Source: Anaerolineales bacterium (GTDB lineage: Bacteria; Chloroflexota; Anaerolineae; Anaerolineales; VGOW01). From it: 5,915 nucleotides of DNA. The DNA lies in NCBI GenBank assembly GCA_919901875.1, contig CAKKQG010000039.1:1-5915 (forward strand), written 5' to 3'. This document shows positions 1 to 5,915 of the stretch, one piece after another. The notes under the pieces are model-generated. The model saw nothing but the letters and a program-made list of their open reading frames with translations. It was not told the DNA's origin and did no database searches. The translations under genes were made by a program, and so were the position numbers. Within the stretch, counting starts at the first letter, position 1, and each line of letters opens with the position of its first letter.

Positions 1-923
1 CTAAGGAAAGGGTCGCCACCCATTTAAAAGTTCTAGCTGACTTTGGCATCGATCTTGAAGTGAAAAATGATTTTACTTCACTAAGCATCACCCAGCCAAT
101 AAGTGGTCAGGACATTTTGCTAGAAGAGGCAAGTGTCACGGCAACTGAATTAGCTATTTTGCTGGCAGTGTGCGCCAACGGCACAACCATTTTGAGAAAT
201 GCAGCTTGTGAGCCACATATACAAGAGATGCTTAAATTTCTTGTGGCTTGCGGAGCAAAGATTGAGGGGGCGGGAACTAACCTCATCCGTGTTCATGGAG
301 TCGAAGAGTTAAATAGCGCTTCTTACCGTTTAGCGGCTGATCATATCGAAATCGCCAGCTTGATAGCTATGGCTGCAATAACAAAAGGGGAGATCACAAT
401 TACCGATGTAGATTTTGAAACGATGCGGGTGGTTTTACAAAGATATCAAAAACTGGGAATTCATGTCACATGTGAAAATCGCACTATATTTGTGCCAGTT
501 CATGAAACTCTTCAAATTGAAGAGCAATATACAACTGGTCAGCCAACACTTGCATCTGCGCCTTGGCCCGGTTTTCCTAGTGATCTCACACCATTAGCGG
601 CTGTCGTTGCTAGTCAAGCATCTGGGTCATTGTTAATTCACGAAAAACTTTTTGATAGCCGTATGCATTTCTTGGATAGTTTAATGTCAATGGGAGCGCA
701 AGTTATTCAATGCGATCCACATCGTGCAATCATTTTAGGTCCAAACCGCTTACGTGCTATCTCCCTCGAAACACCCGATGTACGAACCGGATTAGCTTTA
801 CTTGGGGCGGCACTGGTCGCCAACGGGGTAAGTGTTATTGAGGATGCACAAGTTATCAACCGCACGTTCCATAACGCAGTCGGCAAGCTCGTGCGTTTGG
901 GAGCCGCTATTCAAGTAAGCTGA
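1..923 (+). CDS. murA: UDP-N-acetylglucosamine 1-carboxyvinyltransferase (MurA), 5' end missing
   Basis: This enzyme transfers enolpyruvate from PEP to UDP-GlcNAc, the first committed cytoplasmic step of peptidoglycan synthesis. The frame is open to the left edge (first full codon at base 3), so the GTG at 60 is internal and not the start. The 306 visible residues match the family from about E. coli His125 onward: the window opens with ERVATHL. About 118 residues are missing, including the catalytic Cys/Asp115 loop and Lys22. Counting from codon 60, visible landmarks are GTTILRNAACEPHI (41-54), PGFPSDL with the Asp305 equivalent at 175, DVR with the Arg371 equivalent at 242, and INR with the Arg397 equivalent at 268. 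Full length would be about 424 residues, normal for MurA. The 7-base gap to the next gene suggests an operon. AroA, with the same fold, is the main alternative but fits the PGFPSD signature poorly. Confidence 0.93.
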   Translation, partial: KERVATHLKVLADFGIDLEVKNDFTSLSITQPISGQDILLEEASVTATELAILLAVCANGTTILRNAACEPHIQEMLKFLVACGAKIEGAGTNLIRVHGVEELNSASYRLAADHIEIASLIAMAAITKGEITITDVDFETMRVVLQRYQKLGIHVTCENRTIFVPVHETLQIEEQYTTGQPTLASAPWPGFPSDLTPLAAVVASQASGSLLIHEKLFDSRMHFLDSLMSMGAQVIQCDPHRAIILGPNRLRAISLETPDVRTGLALLGAALVANGVSVIEDAQVINRTFHNAVGKLVRLGAAIQVS

Positions 924-930
924 AACGACT

Positions 931-1689
931 ATGTTTATAAATGTTGCTAGCTTGCGGATTCGATATGAATGTGCAGGCGAAGGAAAGCCTATAGTCTTAT
1001 TACATGGGTGGGGAACACATTTAGGAAGTTTATATCCATTAATAAAACACATCTCCAGTTATCGCAAGGTTTATGCGCTCGATCTGCCCGGCTTTGGTCA
1101 AAGTGACTTCCCACCTAACGGATGGGCGGTGAGCGATTATGCTGATCTGGTTTTAGATTTTATGGCTAAGTGCAAAATCGAGAAGCCCGATATGCTAGGT
1201 CACTCTTTTGGTGGACGTATTACGATCAAAATAGCCGCCTTACATCCCGAGCAAATTGAGTCTGTGATCCTTGTAGATAGTGCAGGTGTTCGCCAATACG
1301 AAACTGGCTGGAAATATAAATTGTCCAGAATATTAGCTGAACTCGGTAAACCCGTCGTAGATCGCTTACCAAATATTCTTCGGAAAAATATTCGGCGTCG
1401 TTTTTATAGGACGATTGGTTCTACGGATTATTTGAATGCTGGGCGTTTGAAAGAAACTTTTGGCAAAGTGGTATCTGAAGATTTGGAATCTCTACTCCCT
1501 AGTATCAGCGCACAAACACTTTTGATATGGGGCGAAAAAGATGATGCCACTCCTCTAGCAGATGGGCAATTAATGGCAAATAAAATTCCGAACTCAAAAT
1601 TAGTAGTTCTTCCCAATGCAGGTCATTACTCTTTTCTCGATCAACCTGCTTTGGTAACTCAAACTTTAGATAACTTCTTGCGACATTAA
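931..1689 (+). CDS. Alpha/beta hydrolase of unknown substrate, inside a mur operon
   Basis: This is a 252-residue serine hydrolase of the alpha/beta fold. Visible parts are the oxyanion-loop HGWG (25-28), a DLPGFGQSD strand-turn (51-59), the nucleophile elbow GHSFGG with Ser92, an acid in WGEKDD (Asp204 or Asp205) and the catalytic His232 in NAGHYSFLD. A cap region at about 119-180 carries a strongly basic stretch, RKNIRRRFYR (151-160). No signal peptide is seen, so it should act in the cytoplasm or at the inner membrane face. The start is well fixed: an in-frame stop lies at 916-918 and ATG 931 is the first start codon after it, though no good Shine-Dalgarno precedes it. It sits 7 bases after murA and 4 before murF, which implies co-expression. 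The substrate cannot be read from the sequence; esterase, lipase, thioesterase or C-C hydrolase activities are all possible. Confidence 0.9.
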   Translation: MFINVASLRIRYECAGEGKPIVLLHGWGTHLGSLYPLIKHISSYRKVYALDLPGFGQSDFPPNGWAVSDYADLVLDFMAKCKIEKPDMLGHSFGGRITIKIAALHPEQIESVILVDSAGVRQYETGWKYKLSRILAELGKPVVDRLPNILRKNIRRRFYRTIGSTDYLNAGRLKETFGKVVSEDLESLLPSISAQTLLIWGEKDDATPLADGQLMANKIPNSKLVVLPNAGHYSFLDQPALVTQTLDNFLRH

Positions 1690-1693
1690 AGAC

Positions 1694-3352
1694 ATGGCTG
1701 ATTTACTGCTTGTAATTTCAATGCCGTGGGCTTTGGCATTCCTCTTTCAAGTATGGCATCTATTGCTTTTCTTTCAAATCGAGGAGTACGATTCGCATCG
1801 GTTTATAGGATGGATGCGTGACAAGATCACACAAATTTTCTCACGCGCCGTTGTAATTACATGGTTGTTTCTTCTGGTTTTTTGCTTAATCATTGCCTCT
1901 CTAAGATTCACCTCGTCCGTGTGGCTAGTATGGCTGGCAGGTATAGCGGGAGGAATAATTGCCATTTCTATTGGCAGACAAGTACACCGCCCGCAAGCAA
2001 TCAAGAAGTTAAAGTATACGCAGCGACTACAACGATTGCTTTTAGGCATCTCTGCATTTTCACTTATCGTCATGGCATTAAGTGTACGAGTGATGATGAC
2101 CTTGACACAAATGGCAACGAGAGAGGATCTTTGGTCGATCAGCGGCGTAGTTTTATTATGGGGAATGTGGCTGTTTACTTCGCCGATATGGCTAATTGCA
2201 GTAAATAGTGTGTTGTTTAGGACTCTTGAAAAGATCGTTCAAGAAAGCTACCTTTGGTCAGCCACTTCCAAAATCAAACGATTCAAACCTATTATTGTTG
2301 GAATCACTGGAAGCTTTGGTAAAACTAGCACCAAAGAAATTTTGGCTCATATTGTAGCAACACACAAACAAGTTTTGGCAACTCCCCAAAGCTATAATAC
2401 CCTGATGGGGGTTTGTAAAGTGATCAATGCATCCCTACGACCAGAACATAAATTATTTATTGTTGAAATGGGGGCCTACCAGATAGGCGAAATAGCAAGA
2501 ATTTGTCAACTCACGCCCCCACACATGGGCACAATTACTGCTGTTGGGCCGCAGCATCTCGAAAGGTTTGGGTCTTTAGAAAGTATCGCTCAGGCAAAGT
2601 ACGAATTAATAAAATCTATTCCACCGAAAGGCACTGCTGTTTTCAATGCTGACGATGAGTATACTCCTCGTTTTGTGCAACAAATTGGTGATAAAGAAGT
2701 TATTCTAGTCAGCATTCAAAACAATCCATCGGCGCAGCTGTGGGCGACTGAGATTCGTACTACTCCAAAAGGAATGTCGTTTACTATTATTGACCGGCGT
2801 TCTAACGAGATGTGCTCGTGCGCGGTTAAATTACTTGGCAAGCATAATGTATTAAACATCTTGATTGCTACCGCACTAGGGTTGAAATTGGGTTTAAACT
2901 TACGCGCTATAGGGGAACGGCTCAAGAGTTTAAAGCCCGTGCATGCCCGCCTACAATTGCTGCCGCAACCTAACGGCATCAATCTTATTAATGACGCGTA
3001 CAACTCAAATCCTGTTGGAGCTCGTTACGCACTAGAAATTTTAGGTGGTTTTGAAAGCGGGAAAAAGATTCTTGTCACGCCCGGCATGGTAGAGTTAGGG
3101 GTCATCGAGAAAGAAGAGAACCACAATCTCGGCTTACAGGCAGCGGGCCTTTGCGACTTTGTAATTTTGGTAGGAGTAGAACGTACTGCTCCTATCTATG
3201 AGGGCTTACGAGAGGCCAAGTTCGATTTAGACAAAGTGGTGGTCGTTTCCACTTTCCAAAAAGCGCGGGAAACCTTTTTGCGGCTGGCGCAGCAAGGTGA
3301 CACAGTTCTTTTGCTTAATGACTTGCCCGATATCTATTCCGAAAAAATTTAA
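1694..3352 (+). CDS. murF: Membrane-anchored MurF-type Mur ligase (UDP-MurNAc-tripeptide--D-Ala-D-Ala ligase)
   Basis: The likely reaction is ATP-dependent addition of D-Ala-D-Ala to UDP-MurNAc-tripeptide. The 552 residues fall into two parts. Residues 1-195 hold about five hydrophobic segments (near 4-28, 52-70, 73-94, 113-134, 148-172). The basic loop at 95-112 and the charged 29-51 loop fit a topology that leaves the ligase in the cytoplasm. Residues 197-552 are a Mur ligase: P-loop GITGSFGKTST (203-213), VEMGAYQIGEI (257-267), the likely carbamylated Lys302 in AKYELI, FNADDE (317-322), KHN (383-385), HAR (417-419), DAYNSNP (434-440), TPGMVELG (462-469) and NDLPD (542-546). DAYNxNP and the C-terminal NDLPD point to MurF rather than MurC, MurD, MurE or FolC. 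The usual N-terminal domain that binds the UDP part of the substrate is not recognisable. The start is 4 bases after the hydrolase stop, with no clear ribosome site, suggesting translational coupling. Confidence 0.85.
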   Translation: MADLLLVISMPWALAFLFQVWHLLLFFQIEEYDSHRFIGWMRDKITQIFSRAVVITWLFLLVFCLIIASLRFTSSVWLVWLAGIAGGIIAISIGRQVHRPQAIKKLKYTQRLQRLLLGISAFSLIVMALSVRVMMTLTQMATREDLWSISGVVLLWGMWLFTSPIWLIAVNSVLFRTLEKIVQESYLWSATSKIKRFKPIIVGITGSFGKTSTKEILAHIVATHKQVLATPQSYNTLMGVCKVINASLRPEHKLFIVEMGAYQIGEIARICQLTPPHMGTITAVGPQHLERFGSLESIAQAKYELIKSIPPKGTAVFNADDEYTPRFVQQIGDKEVILVSIQNNPSAQLWATEIRTTPKGMSFTIIDRRSNEMCSCAVKLLGKHNVLNILIATALGLKLGLNLRAIGERLKSLKPVHARLQLLPQPNGINLINDAYNSNPVGARYALEILGGFESGKKILVTPGMVELGVIEKEENHNLGLQAAGLCDFVILVGVERTAPIYEGLREAKFDLDKVVVVSTFQKARETFLRLAQQGDTVLLLNDLPDIYSEKI

Positions 3353-3371
3353 ACTTATATCATTACAGCAC

Positions 3372-3375
3372 GGAG
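3372..3375 (+). promoter_or_regulatory. Shine-Dalgarno site for ddl
   Basis: GGAG lies 6 bases before the ATG at 3382. It is the only clear ribosome binding site among the gene junctions of this block and supports that start. The 29-base gap before ddl is the widest inside the operon. I see no convincing promoter in it. Confidence 0.65.
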
Positions 3376-3381
3376 AAAACC

Positions 3382-4569
3382 ATGGGTCAAAAAAGGAAAG
3401 TTGGTGTAATCTTTGGGGGACGTTCGGTAGAGCATGATGTTTCAATTATTACAGGTCTTCAAATCATTCGCGCTTTAGATCGCGAGCGATATGAAGTTGT
3501 TCCAATTTATATTTCCAAAAATGGTGAGTGGTATACCGGCAATGCATTAACAGACATCGGATCGTTTTTAAACTTTGACCCAGATGTTATTGGTGCAACT
3601 CGCGCAGCCATACCACCAGATCGAGGTGTTGGTGGATTGATCACACCTCTCACCAGTGGCTGGTTGCGTTCAAGCAAAGTGATTCCCCTCGATGTGGTTT
3701 TCCCATGCGTACATGGTACACATGGCGAGGACGGAACGCTACAAGGGCTACTTGAAATGGCAGACCTGCCTTATGTAGGATGTGATGTTGTTTCGTCGGC
3801 AATTGGAATGAATAAAGTAATGACCAAAAAGATATTGCGCTATCATGGCTTGCCTATTCTTGATTTTCTCATTATCGGAAAATATGAATGGCAACTTGAT
3901 TCGAATCAGGCGATAGCACGGATTAGCGATAAGTTTCGCTATCCTCTTTTTGTCAAACCAGTCGCTCTTGGTTCAAGCATTGGAATTTCAAAAGCTCAAA
4001 ACGAAACAGAGTTGCGAGAAGCACTAGAGACAGCTCTAAGTTTTGATGACGCCGCTATGATCGAATCTGCCGTCGAAAACATGATCGAGGTTAACTGTGC
4101 AGTCTTAGGCGACTCGCAAGAACTGACAGCATCAGCCTGTGAGCAACCCATTCCTTGGCAAGATTTCTTGAGCTATGAAGATAAATATATGCGAGGCAAA
4201 GCAGCTCTAGGGATGAAAGGCGCTGAACGAAAGATACCAGCGCCCATTTCTGAAACTTTGAGAGAACGCATACAGAAAACTGCGGTGCAAGCATTTCAAG
4301 CCATCGGTGGATGTGGGATTGCACGTATTGATTTTTTTGTGAATCAAAAAACCGAGAAGGTTTATGTAAACGAGTTAAATACTATGCCCGGCTCACTTTC
4401 TTTCTATTTATGGGAGCCGACCGGACTAAAACCTAGCCAAGTTGTAGATAAGTTAATTCAGATTGCCCTTGAAGTTCATAAAACAAAGCAGCAAAAGATA
4501 TTCTCGTATGATGTGGGTTTATTGGTCAAAGCGGCTTCTTCAGGATTAAAATTTGGGATAAAGAAATAA
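3382..4569 (+). CDS. ddl: D-alanine--D-alanine ligase, variant C-terminal loop and tail
   Basis: This cytoplasmic ATP-grasp enzyme joins two D-alanines to make the dipeptide used by MurF. Its 395 residues carry the family landmarks in order: GGRSVEHDVS (12-21, Glu17 matching E. coli DdlB Glu15), HGTHGEDGTLQG (111-122), the ATP-binding VKPVALGSSIG (191-201), an omega-loop YEDKY (265-269), ARID (314-317) and NELNTMPG (330-337) with Mg-binding Glu331 and Asn333. Retention of Lys268 and Tyr269 in YEDKY favours D-Ala-D-Ala over VanA-type D-Ala-D-Lac activity. Unlike DdlB, the segment after NTMPG is SLSFYLWEPTGL, about four residues shorter, and a tail of about 25 residues ending SGLKFGIKK follows the usual end. 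The protein is longer than the 306-residue E. coli DdlB, partly through a longer segment at about 50-100. It is the last gene before the terminator at 4576. Confidence 0.93.
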   Translation: MGQKRKVGVIFGGRSVEHDVSIITGLQIIRALDRERYEVVPIYISKNGEWYTGNALTDIGSFLNFDPDVIGATRAAIPPDRGVGGLITPLTSGWLRSSKVIPLDVVFPCVHGTHGEDGTLQGLLEMADLPYVGCDVVSSAIGMNKVMTKKILRYHGLPILDFLIIGKYEWQLDSNQAIARISDKFRYPLFVKPVALGSSIGISKAQNETELREALETALSFDDAAMIESAVENMIEVNCAVLGDSQELTASACEQPIPWQDFLSYEDKYMRGKAALGMKGAERKIPAPISETLRERIQKTAVQAFQAIGGCGIARIDFFVNQKTEKVYVNELNTMPGSLSFYLWEPTGLKPSQVVDKLIQIALEVHKTKQQKIFSYDVGLLVKAASSGLKFGIKK

Positions 4570-4575
4570 GGTGAA

Positions 4576-4616
4576 CAAAAGACCCGTCGAGTTATACAAA
4601 TTTGACGGGTCTTTTG
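4576..4616. terminator. Bidirectional rho-independent terminator between convergent genes
   Basis: Bases 4576-4588 pair perfectly with 4604-4616, giving a 13-bp stem with a GACCCGTC core. Wobble and A-T pairs can extend it inward towards a small loop. The outer stem is AAAA on the left and TTTT on the right, so each strand's transcript ends its hairpin in a U run. The hairpin begins 6 bases after the ddl stop and ends 2 bases before the stop codon of the penicillin-binding protein gene on the other strand, so one element can serve both units. Confidence 0.88.
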
Positions 4617-4618
4617 AT

Positions 4619-5915
4619 TTACGGCTTCACCTCAAACGTAATCGCCGCACTCTCCACCTTCTCTCCTTCCCTGGTTACCCCAACCACTTTCAAACTATGT
4701 TTCCCCTCGGCGAGTTGCCAAAAAGCTTGATACGGTGATTCACGCACGGTAGCGATCACAACTCCATCTAACACAAACGAAATTTCATTAAACGCTTTTG
4801 CGCTCACGGCGTTGAAGGACACTTGTTGATTCGAGATCGGCAAGCGTGGTGAGATTTTGTAAACAGTTTTGTCATCGGGCGACGTTATCTTCAAATTACT
4901 GCTTACTGATAACTGATAACTGTTTACTGGTAATTGCGGTATCCCTTTCTCCCTCGCCCATTCTTGTGCTTCGGGTGGCAACACTAAAAACACTTGCGTC
5001 ACGATTCGATTCGGCGGGGTGTTAGAGTCGGCTAACGCGCCCGTGGCGGCGTCCACTTTGAACGGCTGATAAAAGTTATCACGCGCCGTCGGCTGCGTCC
5101 CCTCGATAAAAATTTCCACGCGCTTGTGCGGGCAATAATCCGTTGGCAACAATCCAGAGAGCGCGCACACTTCCACGCGCGCGAGACCATTCGGTTGATC
5201 AAATTTTGTTTCGGGTTTGCCCAACAGCACGGCACGCATAAACTCATGCCAGATCGGTCCCGCGCCTGCCACGCCGCTGATGTTGATCATCGGTGCGTTG
5301 TTGGCGTTGCCCACCCACACGCCCGCCACCAACTCCGGCGTGTAGCCCACAGTCCAGTTATCTCGATAATCCGTCGTCGTCCCGGTCTTCACCGCCGCAG
5401 GTCGCCCGATTTGCAAAACGCTGTTCGGTCCGAATGTGGCGAGCCGCGCGTTGTTGTCTGAAAGAATGTCAGTGATGAGGTAGGAGATTCGCTCGTCGAG
5501 GATTCGTTCGCTTGCGGGTGGAGTCCATTGATAGATCAGATCGCCGCGCGCATTCGTGATCTTAAGTATCGCCGTTGTCGGCGCGCGGATGCCGCCAGCC
5601 GCAAACACGCCAAAAGCCGATGTGAGATCGATCAACCGCACCTCGCCGCCGCCGAGCGTGAGGGCAAGCCCAAAACGATCTGCGTTGTTGAGAGTCGTGA
5701 TCCCCATTCGCGTGGCGAGTGAGATCATGTTGTTAAGCCCAACGTGATCGAGCGCTTTCACGGCAGGCACGTTCAACGATCCACCTAAAGCGTCGCGCGC
5801 CGAGATGGGTCCATGAAAGTTGCGATCATAGTTGAGCGGCACGTAAGACAATCCTTCTTTCGTTACGAAGGATGTATGCACGTCGAGGATCATTGTGGCG
5901 GGAGTCCAAGGGCAA
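4619..5915 (-). CDS. Class A penicillin-binding protein (1A/1C type), C-terminal part
   Basis: This is the transpeptidase half of a bifunctional cell-wall synthase that polymerises lipid II and cross-links stem peptides outside the membrane. The frame stays open to the right edge (the residues before the ATG at 5893 read PWTPAT, a usual class A context), so that Met is internal. The glycosyltransferase domain and the catalytic SxxK lie outside the window. Counting from that Met, visible motifs are SLN (39-41), LGGGEVRLIDLTSAF (80-94), KTGTTTDYRDNW (169-180) and WVGN (193-196). A linker with CALSGLLPTDYCP (243-255) follows, then a C-terminal beta-rich domain at about 334-424 that resembles the PBP1C C-terminal domain (BiPBP_C). 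The linker contains the heptamer repeat at 4895-4936. The gene faces the mur block convergently. Sampled lines of its transpeptidase part are G+C richer than the mur genes. Confidence 0.92.
   Translation of the reverse strand, partial: CPWTPATMILDVHTSFVTKEGLSYVPLNYDRNFHGPISARDALGGSLNVPAVKALDHVGLNNMISLATRMGITTLNNADRFGLALTLGGGEVRLIDLTSAFGVFAAGGIRAPTTAILKITNARGDLIYQWTPPASERILDERISYLITDILSDNNARLATFGPNSVLQIGRPAAVKTGTTTDYRDNWTVGYTPELVAGVWVGNANNAPMINISGVAGAGPIWHEFMRAVLLGKPETKFDQPNGLARVEVCALSGLLPTDYCPHKRVEIFIEGTQPTARDNFYQPFKVDAATGALADSNTPPNRIVTQVFLVLPPEAQEWAREKGIPQLPVNSYQLSVSSNLKITSPDDKTVYKISPRLPISNQQVSFNAVSAKAFNEISFVLDGVVIATVRESPYQAFWQLAEGKHSLKVVGVTREGEKVESAAITFEVKP
4895..4936. repeat. Six degenerate tandem 7-base repeats inside a coding region
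   Basis: On the plus strand the units are ATTACTG, CTTACTG, ATAACTG, ATAACTG, TTTACTG and GTAATTG. Two are identical and the rest differ mainly in the first three positions. On the coding (minus) strand the unit is close to CAGTTAT. Since 7 is not a multiple of 3, successive units are read in different frames; the encoded peptide is about QLPVNSYQLSVSSN, at 320-333 of the penicillin-binding protein counted from its internal Met. Six units are 42 bases, so the array as a whole keeps the frame. It falls between the transpeptidase/linker part and the C-terminal domain. Such heptamer arrays are known as dispersed repeats in cyanobacteria and, as I recall, in some Chloroflexota. Confidence 0.85.

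Noticed and set aside
60..62. GTG at 60 as the start of murA
   Set aside because: The frame is open to the left edge and the upstream residues (KERVATHLKVL) match the MurA family just before and after the conserved His125, so the gene starts outside the window.
1..923. AroA (EPSP synthase) as an alternative identity
   Set aside because: The PGFPSD and DVR/INR positions and the REP-like NAACEPHI segment fit MurA; AroA signature motifs were not seen.
798..1052. Minus-strand open frame across the murA/hydrolase junction
   Set aside because: It overlaps two well-supported genes on the other strand, has no recognisable motif and ignores the operon structure.
1861..2208. Second plus-strand frame within the MurF membrane region
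   Set aside because: The main frame encodes clear membrane helices leading straight into the Mur ligase; the overlapping frame shows no family features and I see no sign of a frameshift.
4170..4270. VanA-type D-Ala-D-Lac ligase (glycopeptide resistance)
   Set aside because: The omega-loop keeps the YxxKY form of D-Ala-D-Ala ligases, and no vanH- or vanX-like neighbour is present.
4895..4936. CRISPR array
   Set aside because: Units are 7 bases long, directly abutting, with no spacers and no cas genes nearby.
5126..5747. Plus-strand open frames opposite the penicillin-binding protein gene
   Set aside because: They are low-complexity Arg/Pro/Ser-rich shadows of a G+C-rich conserved gene on the other strand, with no recognisable domain.

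Overview
The window holds five protein-coding genes, all for peptidoglycan precursor synthesis or assembly, so the source is a peptidoglycan-making bacterium. Two genes run off the edges. From the shape of the proteins (a Mur ligase with its own membrane domain, a D-Ala-D-Ala ligase with an NTMPGSLSFYLW signature, a class A penicillin-binding protein with a C-terminal Ig-like domain) my best guess is Chloroflexota or a neighbouring lineage, with Patescibacteria-like relatives for the left-hand genes. This is inference from remembered family features, not a search result.

Left block, plus strand, 1-4569. Four genes lie head to tail with gaps of 7, 4 and 29 bases and are probably one operon: the C-terminal three quarters of murA (UDP-GlcNAc enolpyruvyl transferase), an alpha/beta hydrolase of unknown role, a membrane-anchored MurF-type Mur ligase, and ddl (D-alanine--D-alanine ligase). 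MurA makes the first committed precursor. Ddl makes the D-Ala-D-Ala dipeptide that MurF joins to UDP-MurNAc-tripeptide. The hydrolase is the one member without an obvious place in the pathway.

Junction, 4570-4618. A strong, nearly symmetric hairpin with A and T runs on its two flanks looks like a bidirectional terminator between the convergent transcription units.

Right block, minus strand, 5915-4619. This is the C-terminal part of a class A (1A/1C-type) penicillin-binding protein: most of the transpeptidase domain with its SxN and KTG motifs, a linker with a Cys pair, and a C-terminal domain. It uses the lipid II whose stem peptide the left-hand genes complete. A run of six degenerate 7-base repeats is embedded in frame in its linker. 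Its transpeptidase-coding part is clearly richer in G+C than the four-gene block.

No RNA gene, insertion sequence or CRISPR array was seen, and no gene-free stretch exceeds 50 bases. The most interesting points are the membrane-fused MurF lacking the usual N-terminal substrate domain, the hydrolase embedded between murA and murF, and the heptamer repeat translated inside the penicillin-binding protein.
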